DNA from: a bacterium
GTDB taxonomy: Bacteria > Patescibacteria > Paceibacteria > UBA9973 > SBAW01
NCBI GenBank assembly: GCA_021825025.1
Contig: JAKAIP010000042.1
Span: 1-6,302 of the forward strand
Reading direction: 5' to 3'
Length of the DNA: 6,302 bases
In this document: one piece after another, positions 4,605 to 6,302 of the stretch
Layout: each line of letters begins with the position of its first letter
How positions within the stretch are numbered: the first letter of the stretch is position 1
The notes under the pieces: generated by a model
The model's database searches: none
What the model saw: the letters and a program-made list of their open reading frames with translations, nothing else
Told to the model about the DNA's origin: nothing
Translations under genes and position numbers: made by a program

Positions 4605-5279
4605 TTACTCTTTTGAGATACCAGGCGTATGTTCTGGAAGTATAGGAGCTGCTGGTGTAGTTGTTTTTGGAAGCACTAAATCAGGTACTGACAATAGCAA
4701 TAGTCCGCTTGCGAATGATAAGAAGCCGGTAAGCACGAACACCATCTCAAATCCAAAAAATCGAGCAGTCGTACCACCCACCAGTGCTGCAATACCAGAG
4801 AAAATACCTATAGTGGTGCTATCAAGAGACCAATCAAATGCATAATGATTTTTATCTAAATGACGAGAAAAAACTGCAGACCATGATGGAGTATATAATC
4901 CATACGCGATACCTTGCACAATCATCAGGAGATATAATATGCCGATATTCGGCGCAAGCGGAAATGCCATAGCGGCAAATCCAGCAAGCATAAGACCGGT
5001 GATAAGTGCATGCAGATCTAAATGGTCTTTGTCTTTCTTATCTAGATAGAGTGCTACGGGGATTTGAAAAAGGGCTTTAGTAATCCAATAAAACGCAGAT
5101 GCAATACCAACGGTAAGTACCGTTGCACCAGCAATATGACCAATGACAAAGAGCGCAAAAATAGGGTTAATAAGACCCCATCCACCAAAAAAGAGAAGAT
5201 CAGAAAGTACAAAGTATCGGATTACACGATTTACTTTCAAATCTGCGATATTGAAATGAATATCAACCTTTAGTCGCAT
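4605..5279 (-). CDS. Half-size MFS-type transporter (6 TM)
   Basis: This membrane protein of 224 residues has about six predicted helices, near residues 20-47, 53-79, 89-109, 111-136, 153-174 and 178-203. The order and loops look like the N-terminal half of a major facilitator superfamily transporter. An acidic/basic turn DKKDKDH (80-86) after helix 2 sits where motif A is found, and PSWSAVFSRHLDKN follows helix 4. A normal MFS protein has 12 helices and about 400 residues. This gene ends cleanly after helix 6 with a Pro/Thr-rich tail, and no second half follows, so it may work as a dimer or be a reduced form. The substrate is unknown. The ATG at 5279 lies four bases after the radC stop, with AAGGA seven bases upstream inside the end of radC, indicating translation from a shared mRNA. 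Confidence 0.72.
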   Translation of the reverse strand: MRLKVDIHFNIADLKVNRVIRYFVLSDLLFFGGWGLINPIFALFVIGHIAGATVLTVGIASAFYWITKALFQIPVALYLDKKDKDHLDLHALITGLMLAGFAAMAFPLAPNIGILYLLMIVQGIAYGLYTPSWSAVFSRHLDKNHYAFDWSLDSTTIGIFSGIAALVGGTTARFFGFEMVFVLTGFLSFASGLLLLSVPDLVLPKTTTPAAPILPEHTPGISKE

Positions 5280-5283
5280 GAAT

Positions 5284-6027
5284 CTATCCTTGATAGCGTA
5301 CCGGAATACTGGTGAATCCTTCCTTTGTCACAATTACATGATCAATAAGATCGATACCTAGAATGGCGCCTGCATTAATGAGTTGTTTGGTAATTTCATA
5401 ATCATTACCACTTGGCTCCGTAGATCCTGATGGATGATTATGTACCAGAATGACTGCAGCTGCAGAGTATTCAAGTGCTGGTTTAAATACTTCTCGTGGG
5501 TGTACGATGTTTGCATCTACCGTGCCAATTGAAATTGTTTCTGCGTGAATCACTTTATAGTGCGTATTGAGGTACAGTCCGCGCAAATGTTCTTTTGGTA
5601 GATCGCGCATATCTTGTACATACTCAAATACTTCCCGTGCAGTACGTATAACTGGTGTCGCGGCGCTATTCTTTTCAAAAAATCGTCGTCCGAGTTCTCC
5701 AACCGCCACGATTTGAATAGCCTTTCCAATAGGGATAGTAAGATCCTCAGATAATTTTTTTGGATCCTTTGCGTGCATGATACTCTGCTCGCTGTACTCG
5801 TTTATGATTCGAGTCGACATTGCTAATACCTCTTCTTTTTTTGAGCCGGTATTTAAAATAGCAGCCAAAAGTTCTTTTGTAGAAAGTACGCCAGGTCCAT
5901 GCAATAGCATCTTCTCGCGAGGTTTTTCTTCCGCTGGAAGGTCGCGTACTTTTAAGATGTATCGCCGCTCTGCGTTATCGAGGATTAAGTGGGATTCGGT
6001 CAACGTATATAGCGTATCGGGTTTCAT
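5284..6027 (-). CDS. radC: RadC family JAB/JAMM-domain protein
   Basis: RadC proteins (UPF0758) carry an MPN+/JAMM metalloprotease-like domain. They are often linked to DNA repair or mobile DNA, but their biochemical role is not settled. This one has 247 residues. DLPAEEKPREKMLLHGPGVL (29-48) is the family N-terminal signature. A helix-hairpin-helix-like stretch, IPIGKAIQIVAVGELGRR, lies at 98-115. The catalytic core is complete, with Glu146 and the H-N-H-P-S-G...S...D metal motif (HNHPSG at 196-201, Asp209). About 25 residues before the signature (MKPDTLYTLTESHLILDNAE...) are extra compared with most RadC proteins. The gene leads an operon with the MFS-like gene and diverges from the mliC-like gene. 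Its extended -10 gives a leader of about 15 bases without a Shine-Dalgarno. Confidence 0.92.
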   Translation of the reverse strand: MKPDTLYTLTESHLILDNAERRYILKVRDLPAEEKPREKMLLHGPGVLSTKELLAAILNTGSKKEEVLAMSTRIINEYSEQSIMHAKDPKKLSEDLTIPIGKAIQIVAVGELGRRFFEKNSAATPVIRTAREVFEYVQDMRDLPKEHLRGLYLNTHYKVIHAETISIGTVDANIVHPREVFKPALEYSAAAVILVHNHPSGSTEPSGNDYEITKQLINAGAILGIDLIDHVIVTKEGFTSIPVRYQG

Positions 6028-6048
6028 ATAACTGTTATTTTTATAGAA

Positions 6049-6057
6049 AGTATACCA
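6049..6057 (-). promoter_or_regulatory. Extended -10 of radC
   Basis: The minus strand reads TGG-TATACT (6057-6049), an excellent extended -10. The predicted start near 6042 leaves about 15 leader bases before the ATG at 6027. It forms one arm of an inverted repeat with the mliC -10. Confidence 0.6.
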
Positions 6058-6063
6058 CTGATT

Positions 6064-6072
6064 TGGTACACT
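6064..6072 (+). promoter_or_regulatory. Extended -10 of the mliC-like gene (leaderless)
   Basis: TGG-TACACT is followed by six bases (ATACGT) and then the ATG at 6079. The back-to-back arrangement with the radC -10 puts the two elements only 6 bases apart, counted between their TG extensions. Confidence 0.55.
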
Positions 6073-6078
6073 ATACGT

Positions 6079-6302
6079 ATGAAAAAGCCTATTTTGCTCA
6101 TTATTGGACTTCTCTTAATCGGTGCTGGAGTGTATCTAGTGGTTGCCAACCATCTGACACCAAATACCGCAGCCCCTTCGGCAAATATCGTCTCTTATGC
6201 GTGTGATGGAGGTAAAACGATAGCGGCAACCTATGCCAGCAGCAGTGTTGCTATCGCGCTTTCCGACGGCAGATCTCTTACTCTTCCACAAACCGTTTCT
6301 GG
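6079..6302 (+). CDS. MliC-like (C-type lysozyme inhibitor) membrane-anchored protein, cut by window edge
   Basis: MliC/PliC domains bind and block C-type lysozymes that attack peptidoglycan. The 74 visible codons begin with a short basic stretch (MKKP) and a hydrophobic segment LLIIGLLLIGAGVYLVVA (about residues 6-23). This is a signal anchor or an uncleaved signal peptide without an obvious lipobox, so the rest should face outside. From residue 39 the sequence SYACDGGKTIAATY, then SVAIALSDGRSLTLPQTVSG, matches the start of the domain: the YxC cysteine, a strand pair, and DGRxLTLPQxxSG. The second half, with the SGarY stretch and the partner cysteine, is beyond the edge. It starts six bases after an extended -10, so it is probably leaderless. 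Confidence 0.8.
   Translation, partial: MKKPILLIIGLLLIGAGVYLVVANHLTPNTAAPSANIVSYACDGGKTIAATYASSSVAIALSDGRSLTLPQTVS

Overview
The window looks like chromosomal DNA from an ultra-small Candidate Phyla Radiation (Patescibacteria, Parcubacteria-like) bacterium. This is an inference. It rests on the DUF5652-type membrane protein, compact genes mostly in short transcription units, many intrinsic terminators, and several protein genes whose -10 hexamer sits exactly six bases before the ATG, so the mRNA would be leaderless. The standard bacterial code fits, because TGA is used as a stop (cysH-like gene). No mobile element, CRISPR array or rRNA is visible.

Layout from left to right. The 5' end of recG (minus, cut by the window edge) diverges from a Prx5-type peroxiredoxin gene (462-1019, plus). 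A tRNA-Ser(GCU) follows, then an isoprenylcysteine-methyltransferase-family membrane protein with clearly higher GC. A bidirectional terminator (1814-1847) separates this from a tiny minus-strand gene of about 49 codons that has its own promoter, Shine-Dalgarno and terminator. Next is a TIGR01777-type NAD-dependent epimerase gene on the plus strand. It is broken near its 3' end by a one-base frameshift at a T9 tract, and the rest of the reading frame continues to 3149. It converges on a CysH-like PAPS reductase gene (minus), with one hairpin between the two that includes the last cysH codons.

Upstream of cysH, and diverging from it, is a small plus-strand unit ending in a textbook terminator; it encodes either a 29-codon ORF or a structured RNA. 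It is followed by a DUF5652-like membrane protein gene and a second bidirectional terminator. The minus strand then carries a probable two-gene operon, radC followed by a half-size MFS-type membrane protein, with a further 33-codon ORF downstream. At the right edge, a gene for a membrane-anchored MliC-like lysozyme inhibitor (plus, cut by the edge) diverges from radC across two back-to-back extended -10 elements that form an inverted repeat.

The genes do not form one pathway. The themes are DNA repair (recG, radC), oxidative and redox functions (peroxiredoxin, CysH-like), and the cell envelope (methyltransferase, MFS half-transporter, DUF5652, MliC). The most notable points are the uniform leaderless promoter geometry, the small ORFs with their own expression signals, the T9 frameshift in the epimerase gene, and the MliC domain.
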